A stretch of 44,310 nt of DNA from an uncultured Clostridia bacterium (GTDB taxonomy: Bacteria > Bacillota > Clostridia > TANB77 > CAG-508): NCBI GenBank assembly GCA_944389475.1, contig CALXMM010000016.1:1-44310 (forward strand). Reading direction: 5' to 3'. Of this stretch, positions 1 to 8,143 are shown in pieces (the stretch's first letter is position 1; every line of letters begins with the position of its first letter). Both the position numbers and the translations under genes were made by a program. The notes below the pieces were generated by a model. It saw only the letters and a program-made list of their open reading frames with translations, did no database searches and was not told the DNA's origin.

Positions 1-88
1 AAGTTGACCTTTTTTTATGCTAAAAATTTTTGCTTTTTTTCTAAAAAACTATTGACTTTTCATAGTTGGTCTCCATTCTTGATATCAA

Positions 89-787
89 CTATTTATTTTC
101 TTTTAAATAATAATGCCTAATTGGCTTTAAATTATCATCCAATTCATAACAAATTGGGTTTCCTGTTTGTAGTTCAAGTTTTATAATATCTTCATCACTT
201 ATATTATCTAAATATTTTATTAATCCTCTTAAACTATTACCATGTGCAGCTATAATTACTCTTTTACCTTTTTCTAATTCAGGTTTTATATCAGAATTCC
301 AATATTCTAATACTCTTTTAATTGTGTCCAATAAATTTTCAGTTTTTGGTAATTCATCCGCTGTCAAATCTTTATATTTTGGATCATTTCCAGGATATCT
401 AGGATCTGATACATCTAATTCTGGAGGTCTTACATTTGTACTTCTTCTCCATAATAGAACTTGCTCATCTCCATACTTCTTTTTAGTTTCATCTTTGTTT
501 AATCCTTGTAAAGCTCCATAATGTCTTTCATTTAATTTCCAACTTCTTTTAATTTCTATGTTCTCTTCTCCCATTTCTTTTAAGATGTAATCCAATGTAT
601 CTTCAGCTCTTTTTAAAACTGATGTAAAGCCAATGTCAAAATGGAAATTTTTTTCTTTTAATATTTTACCCGCTTCTTTAGCCTCTTCAACTCCTTTCTC
701 TGATAAAGGAACATCTGTCCATCCTGTAAATTTATTTTCTAAATTCCATGCACTTTGTCCGTGCCTTACTAAAACTAATTTAATCAT
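89..787 (-). CDS. gpmA: 2,3-bisphosphoglycerate-dependent phosphoglycerate mutase
   Basis: Cytoplasmic glycolytic enzyme that interconverts 3-phosphoglycerate and 2-phosphoglycerate through a phosphohistidine. The 232 residues match the usual length of the dPGM family. The phosphorylated His9 lies in an RHGQSAWN motif. Glu87 lies in [10 protein letters not shown], and the second catalytic His182 lies in AAHGNS. The PPELD and GND substrate-loop motifs are also present. The ATG at 787 has an AGGAGG ribosome binding site 8 bases upstream. The gene follows a broken aldo/keto reductase, and a promoter overlaps the end of that pseudogene, so it is probably transcribed on its own. Identification is firm. 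Confidence 0.96.
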   Translation of the reverse strand: MIKLVLVRHGQSAWNLENKFTGWTDVPLSEKGVEEAKEAGKILKEKNFHFDIGFTSVLKRAEDTLDYILKEMGEENIEIKRSWKLNERHYGALQGLNKDETKKKYGDEQVLLWRRSTNVRPPELDVSDPRYPGNDPKYKDLTADELPKTENLLDTIKRVLEYWNSDIKPELEKGKRVIIAAHGNSLRGLIKYLDNISDEDIIKLELQTGNPICYELDDNLKPIRHYYLKENK

Positions 788-806
788 AATTTAACCTCCT
801 AATATG

Positions 807-835
807 ATATTATCATAACTAAATTTATTTTTCAA
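807..835 (-). promoter_or_regulatory. Predicted sigma-A promoter for gpmA
   Basis: On the minus strand a TTGAAA hexamer (830-835) is separated by 17 bases from TAATAT (807-812), about 20 bases before the gpmA start. It overlaps the last codons of the preceding pseudogene. Prediction from sequence only. Confidence 0.5.
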
Positions 836-1273
836 AATATTCTTTTATTTCTTTCATTCTGCTAACCTGATCAACCTTAAATGGGCACCTAATATTACAA
901 TGACCACAACTAATACAATCTTTTAGTGAATAAAACCATAATTGATATAATCTGTTTTTAGTTCTTTTAATTGCCAGTCAACAGATTTTTTTATTTTTTC
1001 TAAATTTGTTGTCCAACCATATGTCCCTGTTTCGTAATTTGCTCCAAAATGTATTTGATACATTACCTTATCTCTTACATCTTTAAAAGCTTCTCCATAA
1101 TATTTAAAACATTGTGCATCACCTGCTGCTAAATCAAAATAATTTATACCATTTTCGTAAGCCATTTGTAATGTTTCTATTCCCTCATTCTCTCCTGCTT
1201 GCGAAATTGAACTTGCTCCTAAACCAATTATACTTATTTTATCCCCAGTCCTACGATTAATACGATAATCCAT
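825..1273 (-). pseudogene. Aldo/keto reductase with C-terminal ferredoxin domain, internal deletion
   Basis: The first 113 or so codons encode the start of an aldo/keto reductase (GLGASSISQAG, then NYFDLAAGDA, with TDYINYGFIH near the end of the block). The reading frame stops at 923. A second frame resumes at once and encodes the family's C-terminal ferredoxin part, SLKDCISCGHCNIRCPF, ending at 825. Intact relatives are about 370-380 residues, so roughly 230 residues of the barrel are missing. The two halves meet at a short shared stretch (TTTTATTCA) that reads FIH in one frame and FYS in the other, as expected for deletion between short repeats. It lies 20 bases after the CoA-disulfide reductase gene, and its AGGAAATAA-like ribosome binding site is still present. 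It is almost certainly non-functional. Confidence 0.85.
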
Positions 1274-1292
1274 GTTTATTTCCTACTTCAAT

Positions 1293-2921
1293 TTATTGTT
1301 CATAATAATAATATCCACCTGTAATATTTTTAACTTTAAAACCATTCTGTGATAGTATTCTACAAGCAATATAACTTCTAAGTCCTGTCCTACAATAAAC
1401 TAAATATGTCTTTGTCATATCTAATTCATTCAATCTATTCCTTAAATCATCCAATGGTATATGAATACAATCTTTGTAAGCTCCAGCTTCATATTCTCTA
1501 TCGGTTCTAACATCCAATACCTTTACATCTTCATTTCTTTCTTTTACATCTTCCCAAGTAACAGTTTCTACTAACCCTTCAATTACATTTACAATACTAT
1601 TTCCTAATAAATTAACTGGACTTTTAGCAGATGAAAAAGGTGGAGCATAGCATAAATCTAATTTTTCTAAATCATATGCTGTCATTTTCATTATTATTGC
1701 TGTTGCCAATATATCAGTAATTTTGTCCACGCATTCTTTTCCAAATATTTGAGCACCCAATATTCTACCAGTTTTCTCTTCATAAATAGCTTTTATAGTA
1801 AGCATATTTGCCCCTGGATAATATGTAGCATGTGAAAAAGGTGATAAAATTATTGTTTTATATTGCATATTTTTCATTTTTGCAATTGCCTCATTTATTC
1901 CAGTCATTCCAACATTATAATTAAATAATTTTAAAATGCTGCTACCAATACTACCATCATATTTAGATTTTATTCCACAAATATTGTTTGCAACAATTCT
2001 AGCTTGTTTGTTTGCGGGTCCAGCTAATGAAATATTTGCAAATTCTTCTGTAACACAATTTTTAATTTTTACTGCATCACCTAAAGCATAAATATCATTG
2101 TCATTTGTTTTCATTTGCTCATTAACTACTATTCCACCATTTGGATAAATATCTAATCCTGCTTGTCTTGCTAAATCATCCTCAGGTCTTACACCAATAC
2201 ATAAAATTATAAAATCTGTTTCTACATTTTCATCATTTTCTAAAGTGATATTTAATTCATTATTATTATTTATCTCTTTAACACCATTGTTTAATATTAA
2301 ATTTATACCATTTCCTCTTAAAACATTATGTACAAATCTTGCCATATCCTTATCTAAAGGAGCAATTAAATGTGATGATTTTTCTATCATTGTAACTTTA
2401 ATATCTTTATAATTACTTAAATTTTCTGCTACTTCTACTCCGATATATCCTCCACCAATTATAGAAATATTTTTTAAATTTTTATTTAATATAGTTTCTT
2501 TTATACTTATTGAATCCTCTACATTTCTTAGTGTCTTAATTCTTTCACTTTCTATATTTTTAAATGGATTTATTGGCTTAGCACCTGGAGATAATACCAA
2601 CTTATCATAAATTTCATTATACTCTTCATTTGTTTCTAAATTTTTAATTTGAACATATTTTTCCTGTCTATTTATACCTATAACTTCTTGTTTTATTCTT
2701 ACATCTATATTAAATCTCCTATTAAAATTTTCTGGTGTTTGTACTAATAAATCTTTTTTATTTTTTATTACATCTCCTATAAAATAAGGTAATCCACAAT
2801 TAGCAAAAGATATAAAATTTCCTCTTTCTATTAATATTATTTCTGCTTTTTCATCCAATCGCCTTAGTCTTGCAGCTGTTGTGGCACCTCCTGCAACTCC
2901 TCCAATTATAATAACCTTCAT
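1293..2921 (-). CDS. CoA-disulfide reductase / NADH oxidase-like flavoprotein fused to rhodanese
   Basis: FAD- and pyridine-nucleotide-dependent disulfide reductase of the CoADR-rhodanese type. It is expected to reduce CoA-disulfide, CoA-persulfide or polysulfide in the cytoplasm. The N-terminal FAD site is IIGGVAGGATTAARLRRL, and the single active-site Cys42 sits in FANCGLPYFIG. A second nucleotide-binding motif, IIGGGYIGVEVAENL, follows, then the FAD-contacting YALGDA. A C-terminal rhodanese domain has catalytic Cys510 in CRTGLR. I choose the ATG at 2921 rather than a 40-codon longer frame because AAAGGAGG stands directly before it and a promoter lies inside the longer version. The protein is 542 residues. 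Context (ferredoxin-type reductases, MerR operon) suggests thiol redox defence in an anaerobe. Confidence 0.93.
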   Translation of the reverse strand: MKVIIIGGVAGGATTAARLRRLDEKAEIILIERGNFISFANCGLPYFIGDVIKNKKDLLVQTPENFNRRFNIDVRIKQEVIGINRQEKYVQIKNLETNEEYNEIYDKLVLSPGAKPINPFKNIESERIKTLRNVEDSISIKETILNKNLKNISIIGGGYIGVEVAENLSNYKDIKVTMIEKSSHLIAPLDKDMARFVHNVLRGNGINLILNNGVKEINNNNELNITLENDENVETDFIILCIGVRPEDDLARQAGLDIYPNGGIVVNEQMKTNDNDIYALGDAVKIKNCVTEEFANISLAGPANKQARIVANNICGIKSKYDGSIGSSILKLFNYNVGMTGINEAIAKMKNMQYKTIILSPFSHATYYPGANMLTIKAIYEEKTGRILGAQIFGKECVDKITDILATAIIMKMTAYDLEKLDLCYAPPFSSAKSPVNLLGNSIVNVIEGLVETVTWEDVKERNEDVKVLDVRTDREYEAGAYKDCIHIPLDDLRNRLNELDMTKTYLVYCRTGLRSYIACRILSQNGFKVKNITGGYYYYEQ

Positions 2922-2952
2922 TTTTATACCTCCTTTAGAAATACATACTCCA

Positions 2953-2981
2953 ATTTTAGCAAATCTAAAAATTACAGTCAA
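2953..2981 (-). promoter_or_regulatory. Predicted sigma-A promoter for the CoA-disulfide reductase gene
   Basis: TTGACT (2976-2981), a 17-base spacer, and TAAAAT (2953-2958), with the start codon about 32 bases further on. The fit to consensus is very good. Confidence 0.7.
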
Positions 2982-3040
2982 TTTATAATCATCTATTGGC
3001 GCCTGGATTGCAACTGATGTTATATTATATCGGTTATCCA

Positions 3041-3081
3041 AAAAAAGAACAAGTCATTATAATTTTGACTTGTTCTTTTTT
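3041..3081 (-). terminator. Intrinsic terminator of the MerR/aldo-keto reductase operon (bidirectional form)
   Basis: A 16-base arm with core GAACAAGTCA (3041-3056), a 9-base loop, and a matching arm (3066-3081). The arms end in A6 and T6, so a U-tract follows in either direction. It stands about 70 bases after the aldo/keto reductase gene. Confidence 0.85.
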
Positions 3082-3148
3082 CTTTAATACTATTTCCAAT
3101 TTTCTAAAAGTAAATCCCTCTCGTTAACAATTAATTTATGGATTTCCC

Positions 3149-4270
3149 TTAAACTCCTAATTTTTCGACTACTTTTTCTAACTCTTGCCTTATTTTTATA
3201 TGTTGTGGGCAAACTTGTTCGCATTTACCACATTTTATACATTCTGATGCTTTTTTTAGTCCGTGTCCACTAACTAACCAATCTTCTTGATGTTTTGCTG
3301 CTCCCATATCATTGTATAGTGTTAAATAATTCATTGCTGTGAATGAACCAGATATTCCTATATGCATTGGGCATACCTTTGCACAATAATTACATGTTGT
3401 ACAAGGTATTATTGGAATACTCTTCATTATTTCTTGGGCCTTCTTTATTGTAGTTTCTTCTTCTTCAGTTAATTTTGTGAAATCTTTCATATAGGAAATA
3501 TTATCTTCCATTTGTTCTATATTACTCATTCCAGATAGTACAGTAATTACACCATCTAAACTTGCTGCAAATTTAATTGCCCAAGAAGCAACAGAAACAT
3601 TTGGATTTGCCTTTTTAAATACTTCTTTTACTTGCTCCGGTGGATTTGCAAGCATTCCTCCCTTAACTGGTTCCATAATTATTACTGGTTTTCCATGTTT
3701 TCTTGCAACTTCATAGCATTCTCTTGATTTTATTGCTGGATTTTCCCAGTCAGCATAATTTATTTGAAGTTGTACAAATTCCATTTCAGGATGTTTATTT
3801 AATATTTCATCCAATTCTTCTGGAGTTGCGTGGAAAGAAAATCCAACGTGTTTAATTTTTCCTTCTTTCTTCTTCTCTTGAACCCAGCTCCACATATCAA
3901 AATCATCAAATACTTTTGTTCTATGTTCCCCTAAATTATGTAATAAATAAAAATCAAAATATCCTGCACCTGTTTGCTTTAATGATGTATCAAATTGAGC
4001 TATTGCCTCTTCTCTAGTTTTACAATTTATCCATGCTGCATTTTTAGTAGCCAATTGAAATTTATCCCTTGGATAACGTTCTACTAATGCTTGTCTTATT
4101 GCATCTTCACTTCCTGCATAAGCCCAGGCTGTATCAAAATATGTAAAACCTGCATCTAAAAATTTATCTACCATTACTTTTGTTTGTTCAATATCTATTT
4201 TTCCATCTTTTTGAGGTAATCTCATTAATCCAAATCCTAATTTTTTTATTTCTTCTCCAAGATATGCCAT
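3149..4270 (-). CDS. Aldo/keto reductase with C-terminal 2x[4Fe-4S] ferredoxin domain
   Basis: A 373-residue oxidoreductase. The N-terminal two thirds form an aldo/keto reductase barrel with the catalytic tetrad visible: Asp46 and Tyr51 in FDTAWAYAGSED, Lys76 in ATKNA, and His111 in LLHNLG. The C-terminal third carries two clostridial-type clusters, CTTCNYCAKVCP and CIKCGKCEQVCP, suggesting electron transfer between ferredoxin or flavin partners and a carbonyl substrate that cannot be named. The gene is the last in a MerR-governed operon and starts 16 bases after merR, with GGAGG upstream. It is the intact counterpart of the deleted reductase at 825-1273. Confidence 0.93.
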   Translation of the reverse strand: MAYLGEEIKKLGFGLMRLPQKDGKIDIEQTKVMVDKFLDAGFTYFDTAWAYAGSEDAIRQALVERYPRDKFQLATKNAAWINCKTREEAIAQFDTSLKQTGAGYFDFYLLHNLGEHRTKVFDDFDMWSWVQEKKKEGKIKHVGFSFHATPEELDEILNKHPEMEFVQLQINYADWENPAIKSRECYEVARKHGKPVIIMEPVKGGMLANPPEQVKEVFKKANPNVSVASWAIKFAASLDGVITVLSGMSNIEQMEDNISYMKDFTKLTEEEETTIKKAQEIMKSIPIIPCTTCNYCAKVCPMHIGISGSFTAMNYLTLYNDMGAAKHQEDWLVSGHGLKKASECIKCGKCEQVCPQHIKIRQELEKVVEKLGV

Positions 4271-4286
4271 ATTTAATTTCCTCCTA

Positions 4287-4670
4287 CTATGGTTTTTCGA
4301 TAAAATCTTTTCTTTTACCTTGCTCTATTTCATCATATATTTTTATTTTATAATTTAATCTCTCTAAAGTAGCTTTAATATCTTTTTGCTTTTCTAATAA
4401 CTTTTTACGTTGTTCTTCCAACAATAATCTTCTTTCTTTTACAGTTTTACTTCCTTGTTTAAATAATTCTACATATTGCTTTAAAATTTCAATTTCCAAT
4501 CCTGCATTTCTCATACATTTTATAAATTCAATCCAATTACAAGTTTCTTCATCAAAATCCCTTATTCCACTTTTAGTCCTTGGTGCTTTTGGAATAAGAC
4601 CTTCTTTCTCGTAATATCTAATTGTATCAGGTGTTAAATCATATTTTTTACTAACTTCAGAAATTGTCAT
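4287..4670 (-). CDS. MerR-family transcriptional regulator
   Basis: A 127-residue regulator with an N-terminal MerR winged helix-turn-helix (MTISEVSKKYDLTPDTIRYY, then EKEGLIP). A dimerising coiled coil follows (about 75-115). No metal-binding cysteine pattern is seen at the C-terminus, which fits the group of MerR proteins that sit beside aldo/keto reductases. The operon promoter at 5563-5593 has a 19-base spacer containing a dyad. That is the MerR activation arrangement, so autoregulation of the whole operon is inferred. GGAGG precedes the ATG. Confidence 0.92.
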   Translation of the reverse strand: MTISEVSKKYDLTPDTIRYYEKEGLIPKAPRTKSGIRDFDEETCNWIEFIKCMRNAGLEIEILKQYVELFKQGSKTVKERRLLLEEQRKKLLEKQKDIKATLERLNYKIKIYDEIEQGKRKDFIEKP

Positions 4671-4687
4671 TTTACATCCTCCAAAAA

Positions 4688-5006
4688 TTAAAAAATTTGT
4701 TTTATAATTTCAGGTAATTCATCAAAACTATTAATATAATATTTTGTTTTTAAATCTGCACCAAATCCATATTTTGCTTGAATAAATGACTTCCTCCATT
4801 AATGGTAAAGCTTCTTCTATCTTAATACTTGGAAAATATTTAGATGCAGCCTCTCTTACAGTACATCCAAACACATTTTGAATAGTTTCTTTACTTACTT
4901 TTGGTAAATTATGTTTTAAAGCTATTTCATTTACACTGTTATATGTACTTTCTGTTGTATCCCACAATGTTCCATCCAAATCAAATATTATACCTTTTTT
5001 TACCAT
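4688..5006 (-). pseudogene. HAD-superfamily phosphatase (phosphoglycolate phosphatase-like), internal deletion
   Basis: The first 70-odd codons give a HAD N-terminus with nucleophile motif FDLDGTLWD and the start of the cap domain. After ...ALPLMEEV the frame becomes nonsense and stops at 4731. In another frame a typical HAD C-terminus continues (FIQAKYGFGADLKTKY, then INSFDELPEIIKQIF) to a stop at 4688. About 100 residues, including motifs II-IV, are gone. The ATG at 5006 is chosen because GGAGG lies 8 bases before it. The upstream in-frame ATG overlaps that ribosome binding site. The gene lies in the MerR operon. Confidence 0.82.
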
Positions 5007-5026
5007 TATTATTTCCTCCAAATTTT

Positions 5027-5210
5027 TTATCCTAATTTATTATATTGTTCATCTGTTACAGGCTCACACCATTCATTAGAAGTATTTTCACCTGGTACTT
5101 CTACTGCTAAATGGCTAAACCAACAATCTTTTTTAGCTCCATGCCAATGTTTAACATTTGCAGGTATTACAACTACATCTCCTGGTTTTAAACTTCTAGC
5201 TTCTTTTCCT
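5027..5210 (-). pseudogene. Cupin-domain protein, C-terminal half only
   Basis: The frame read as ARSLKPGDVVVIPANVKHWH, followed after GAKKDC by WFSHLAVEVPG and NEWCEPVTDEQYNKLG, is the second half of a single-domain cupin of the type usually found next to carboxymuconolactone decarboxylase-like genes. The metal-binding HWH is present. The first cupin motif and start codon are absent, because the upstream end runs straight into the carboxymuconolactone decarboxylase gene in a different frame (about 5188-5210). About 70 residues are missing. Confidence 0.78.
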
Positions 5211-5529
5211 TATCTGCATAAACTTCTTTTGCCATATTAAATACTGCCCAAGCATTTGGCCATCCAGCATAAAAAGCAGCATGTGTAATTATCTCTGCCA
5301 TTTCTTCTTTTGTTATTCCATTCTTTTTAGCAGTTTCAATATGATATTTTAAAGAACTATCAACCATTCCTTTTCCCATAAATACACATATTGTTACTAA
5401 TGATCTATCTCTTAAAGATAATTTATCCTCTCTTGACCATACTTGTCCAAAAAGTACATCATCATTTAATTCTGCAAATTTTGGTGCAAATTCACCTAAT
5501 TGATCTCTTCCTGCAGTTTGTTTTACCAT
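5188..5529 (-). CDS. Carboxymuconolactone decarboxylase-family protein, C-terminus altered by deletion
   Basis: The 113 residues include the AhpD/CMD-like helical core: EFAPKFAELNDDVLFG, WSREDKLSLRDRSLVTI, YHIETAKKNGITKEEMAEII, and HAAFYAGWPNAWAVF. Family members act as decarboxylases or peroxidase-like proteins, and the substrate is unknown here. Relatives normally continue about 20 residues past VYAD. In this gene the last codons (DKEKKLEV) run into the cupin remnant, so the tail has been replaced by a deletion join. The core is complete, so the protein may still fold. It is first in the MerR operon, with AGGAGG before the ATG. Confidence 0.8.
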   Translation of the reverse strand: MVKQTAGRDQLGEFAPKFAELNDDVLFGQVWSREDKLSLRDRSLVTICVFMGKGMVDSSLKYHIETAKKNGITKEEMAEIITHAAFYAGWPNAWAVFNMAKEVYADKEKKLEV

Positions 5530-5562
5530 AATACATTCCTCCTTATAAATTAATCTGTAAAA

Positions 5563-5593
5563 ATATTATCACTTGGAGTTAGCTCAAAGTCAA
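5563..5593 (-). promoter_or_regulatory. MerR-type promoter/operator with 19-bp spacer
   Basis: TTGACT (5588-5593) and TAATAT (5563-5568) are separated by exactly 19 bases. The spacer holds a near-perfect dyad, CTTGGAGTTAGCTCAAAG as read on the plus strand (5572-5589). Over-long spacers with a central dyad are the hallmark of MerR-activated promoters. The merR gene at 4287-4670 lies in the operon this promoter drives. Confidence 0.8.
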
Positions 5594-5610
5594 TATATTT
5601 AAAAAAAAAT

Positions 5611-6258
5611 TTATTTGATTTTATTTATTTTATTTGAATATATGTAATCCATTACTTTATCCGGGTAATATTCATCACAAAACATATCTAAACTACTATT
5701 TGCAGAAATTCCTTCTACACGCTCCCTTTGCCTAATTGAGGCTACAGATGAAATTCCAATATCAAATATTAATAATACAAGCAAAATAATTGTTATCTGT
5801 TTTAGTGAAAATAAATCTAATTTATTTTTTATTCTTTCTATTAATGGATATACAAATTTAACAAATAAAACTCCACCTGTTCCCCAATATAAACAATGCA
5901 ATAAGCTAGTTCTACCATTTAAATTAAATGGTAAATTACTATAGTCCCAAGAAACAGTCCCAAATATTTTTTCTTGAAAGTATGAAAATAAATACTCAAC
6001 TATTCCTCCTAATAGCATAGTAATAAGAAATATTTTTAAATTACTTTCATTTTTTATTTTAGATATAACTAAATAATATGAAACTAAACCCACACCATAT
6101 ACTGGTATTAGCGGACCATAGAGTAATCCTTGCCTAGAAACAAAATGTCCATTTTGTACTAAACCTACTATTGTTTCTACACCATATCCTATTATACTTC
6201 CAATAATAAATACCCAAAATATTATTAGTATAGATTTAAAAATACCATCCCTTTTCAT
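5611..6258 (-). CDS. CmpB-like integral membrane protein (putative ABC-transporter type IV family)
   Basis: A 215-residue membrane protein with about five hydrophobic helices. Family signatures include GYGVETIVGLVQNGHFVSRQ, the loop GLLYGPLIPVYGVG, and DYSNLPFNLNGRTSLLHCLYWG. These match the PF06541 (CmpB) family, whose transport role is predicted rather than shown. The ATG at 6258 is preferred over a GTG three codons upstream because AGAGGTG lies 6 bases before it and overlaps the GTG. It is transcribed alone, towards the MerR operon promoter. Confidence 0.82.
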   Translation of the reverse strand: MKRDGIFKSILIIFWVFIIGSIIGYGVETIVGLVQNGHFVSRQGLLYGPLIPVYGVGLVSYYLVISKIKNESNLKIFLITMLLGGIVEYLFSYFQEKIFGTVSWDYSNLPFNLNGRTSLLHCLYWGTGGVLFVKFVYPLIERIKNKLDLFSLKQITIILLVLLIFDIGISSVASIRQRERVEGISANSSLDMFCDEYYPDKVMDYIYSNKINKIK

Positions 6259-6420
6259 TTTTATCACCTCTTCAATTTACCTTAAATTAACATAGAAAAA
6301 TTAATATAATTTTTATAATTTATTAAAGTTCTATTAATTTTAAGCAAACTAAGAAGAGCTTATATTCTTGCGGAATGTAGGTAATCATATTACAATCTAT
6401 AAATTTTTAGTAAACTGAAA

Positions 6421-6444
6421 AAAGCTTACATTTCTGTAAGCTTT
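6421..6444 (-). terminator. Intrinsic terminator after ogt
   Basis: AAAGCTTACA, loop TTTC, TGTAAGCTTT at 6421-6444. On the minus strand it is followed by T-rich sequence and overlaps the ogt stop codon. A diverged copy of its left half (AAACTAAGAAGAGCTTA, about 6346-6362) lies upstream, suggesting a decayed duplicate terminator. The rest of 6259-6420 shows no gene. Confidence 0.7.
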
Positions 6445-6892
6445 AATTTTTTTTTTCTATCTCTAACAATTTTCTTTTTATATCTAAACCTAATGCATAT
6501 CCACCTAAATTTCCATTTTCATTAACTACTCTATGGCAAGGAACTATAATTAATATTGGATTATTATGATTTGCCATTCCTATAGCTCTACACGCTTTTG
6601 GATTATCTATACTTATTGCTATATCTTTATATGATACTGTTTTTCCATATGGTATTTTTAAAAGTTCTTTCCAAACTTTCTTTTGAAATTCAGTTCCTAT
6701 TAATTTTATCGGTATATCAAAAGTCTTTCTTTTTCCTGCAAAATACTCTTTTAATTCCATATATGCTTTTTCTGATATTTTTGATTTTATTCCAAGACTT
6801 TGAATTTTATCTACTTTTGAGATTCCTATGATATATCCTTGTTCATATGTAATCTTTAATTTTCCTATTTCTGTATCATAAATTGCATACAT
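6443..6892 (-). CDS. ogt: Methylated-DNA-protein-cysteine methyltransferase
   Basis: Suicide DNA-repair protein that removes alkyl groups from O6-alkylguanine. The 149 residues end with the active-site motif IIVPCHRVV (Cys119). It is preceded by the helix-turn-helix region KIPYGKTVSYKDIA and the arginine-finger region KACRAIGMANHNNP. The length is typical of the short Ogt form without an Ada domain. Its ATG overlaps the stop codon of the preceding deaminase gene (TAATG), indicating translational coupling. Confidence 0.95.
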   Translation of the reverse strand: MYAIYDTEIGKLKITYEQGYIIGISKVDKIQSLGIKSKISEKAYMELKEYFAGKRKTFDIPIKLIGTEFQKKVWKELLKIPYGKTVSYKDIAISIDNPKACRAIGMANHNNPILIIVPCHRVVNENGNLGGYALGLDIKRKLLEIEKKN

Positions 6893-7353
6893 TAATATAT
6901 TTCTCCATTTAAGTTTTTATAATCATTAAATAACTTTATACATTCTTCTCTATCAATTTGTTTTTCATCTAATAAATTTTTATTATTTGTTTCTAGGAAT
7001 TCATAAATCGCATCATCTCTAAATCCTATTTCTCCTGCATCTTTTCTAGTACAAGCATAATATACTTCCTTTATATTTGCCCATATTATTGCTGATAAGC
7101 ACATTGGGCATGGCTCACAAGATGTATATAAAATATAACCCGATAAATCATGTGTATTCAATTTTTTACATGCTTCTCTTATTGCTTGTACTTCTGCATG
7201 AGCTGTTGGGTCATTATTTTTTAAAACTTGATTATTTGCAACAGATATAATGTTTCCATCATTATCTGTTATTACTGCACCAAATGGTCCTCCTTCATTA
7301 TTTTTTATTCCTGTTTCTGCTTGTTCTTTTGCTAACTTCATATATTTGTTCAT
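6892..7353 (-). CDS. guaD: Guanine deaminase-like nucleoside/nucleobase deaminase
   Basis: A 153-residue zinc deaminase of the CDA fold. Zinc ligands and catalytic acid are visible: His52 and Glu54 in TAHAEVQAIREAC, and Cys82/Cys85 in CEPCPMC. The GGPFGAVI start and the YYACTRKDAGEIGFRDD segment resemble GuaD-type guanine deaminases more than TadA. The longer frame to 7428 is rejected because AGGAGG stands just before the ATG at 7353 and a terminator hairpin lies within the extension. It forms an overlapping two-gene unit with ogt. Confidence 0.88.
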   Translation of the reverse strand: MNKYMKLAKEQAETGIKNNEGGPFGAVITDNDGNIISVANNQVLKNNDPTAHAEVQAIREACKKLNTHDLSGYILYTSCEPCPMCLSAIIWANIKEVYYACTRKDAGEIGFRDDAIYEFLETNNKNLLDEKQIDREECIKLFNDYKNLNGEIY

Positions 7354-7379
7354 TTTATTCCTCCTATTTTTATCTATAA

Positions 7380-7408
7380 AACCACTTGTCACAAAATGAT
7401 AAGTGGTT
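7380..7408 (-). terminator. Terminator hairpin after the hemolysin III-family gene
   Basis: AACCACTTGTCA (7380-7391) pairs with TGATAAGTGGTT (7397-7408) around a 5-base loop, with one G-T pair. On the minus strand it is followed by a short T-rich stretch. It lies between the hemolysin III-family stop codon and the guaD start. Confidence 0.6.
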
Positions 7409-7417
7409 ATTATATGT

Positions 7418-8092
7418 TTACATAACATATAATAAAATTGTGAAAAATTGTAATAAACTTCCTAGTAATATAAATAAATGAAATACTGAATGCATATATT
7501 TATGTTTTTTCCCTAAACCATAAATTATAGCACCTATTGTATATGATAGTCCTCCTAATAGCAATAGCACAAATCCTCCGACTCCGATTAAACTTGGCAA
7601 TAAGCCTATTTTAAAAACAATGCACCATCCCATTACTAAATAGCATATCATTGAAAATACTTTGTACTTTTTTATATCTATTGAATTTAATACTATTCCT
7701 AGAATTGCCATTGCCCATACTACTCCAAATATTGTCCAGCCCAATGCTGTACTATATTCTCTTAAGCTAACTAAGGCAAAGGGTGTATATGAACCAGCTA
7801 TTAATAGATAAATGGAACAATGATCCAAAATTTGAAATACCTTTTTAGCTTTTCTTTTTGGATTCAAACCGTGATAAATACTAGACATAGTATATAAAAT
7901 TATCATTGTCACACCATAAATTGCACCACTTACCACTCCATAACCATTTCCGTGAATAGCTGCAAATACAACACATAAAACAGTTGCAACGATCCCTAAT
8001 GCACCACCTACAATATGTGATGTCATATTAAATATTTCTTCTCCCTTTGTATATGTTGGAAGTATTCTATCTTGTAATTTTGTTCTTTTCAT
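7418..8092 (-). CDS. trhA: Hemolysin III / PAQR-family membrane protein
   Basis: A 224-residue integral membrane protein with about seven hydrophobic helices. PAQR/HlyIII signatures are present: NMTSHIVGGALG in the first helix, SSIYHGL, ILDHCSIYLLIAGSYTPF, and the C-terminal YMHSVFHLFILLGS with conserved His residues that bind zinc in the family. Bacterial members are linked to membrane energetics and fluidity rather than true haemolysis. The ATG at 8092 follows AAAGGAGA. The longer frame to 8116 lacks a ribosome binding site. Confidence 0.92.
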   Translation of the reverse strand: MKRTKLQDRILPTYTKGEEIFNMTSHIVGGALGIVATVLCVVFAAIHGNGYGVVSGAIYGVTMIILYTMSSIYHGLNPKRKAKKVFQILDHCSIYLLIAGSYTPFALVSLREYSTALGWTIFGVVWAMAILGIVLNSIDIKKYKVFSMICYLVMGWCIVFKIGLLPSLIGVGGFVLLLLGGLSYTIGAIIYGLGKKHKYMHSVFHLFILLGSLLQFFTILLYVM

Positions 8093-8143
8093 AGCTCTCC
8101 TTTCACGCAAAATCAAAACATATATTTGCGTTTGTTTTATAAG

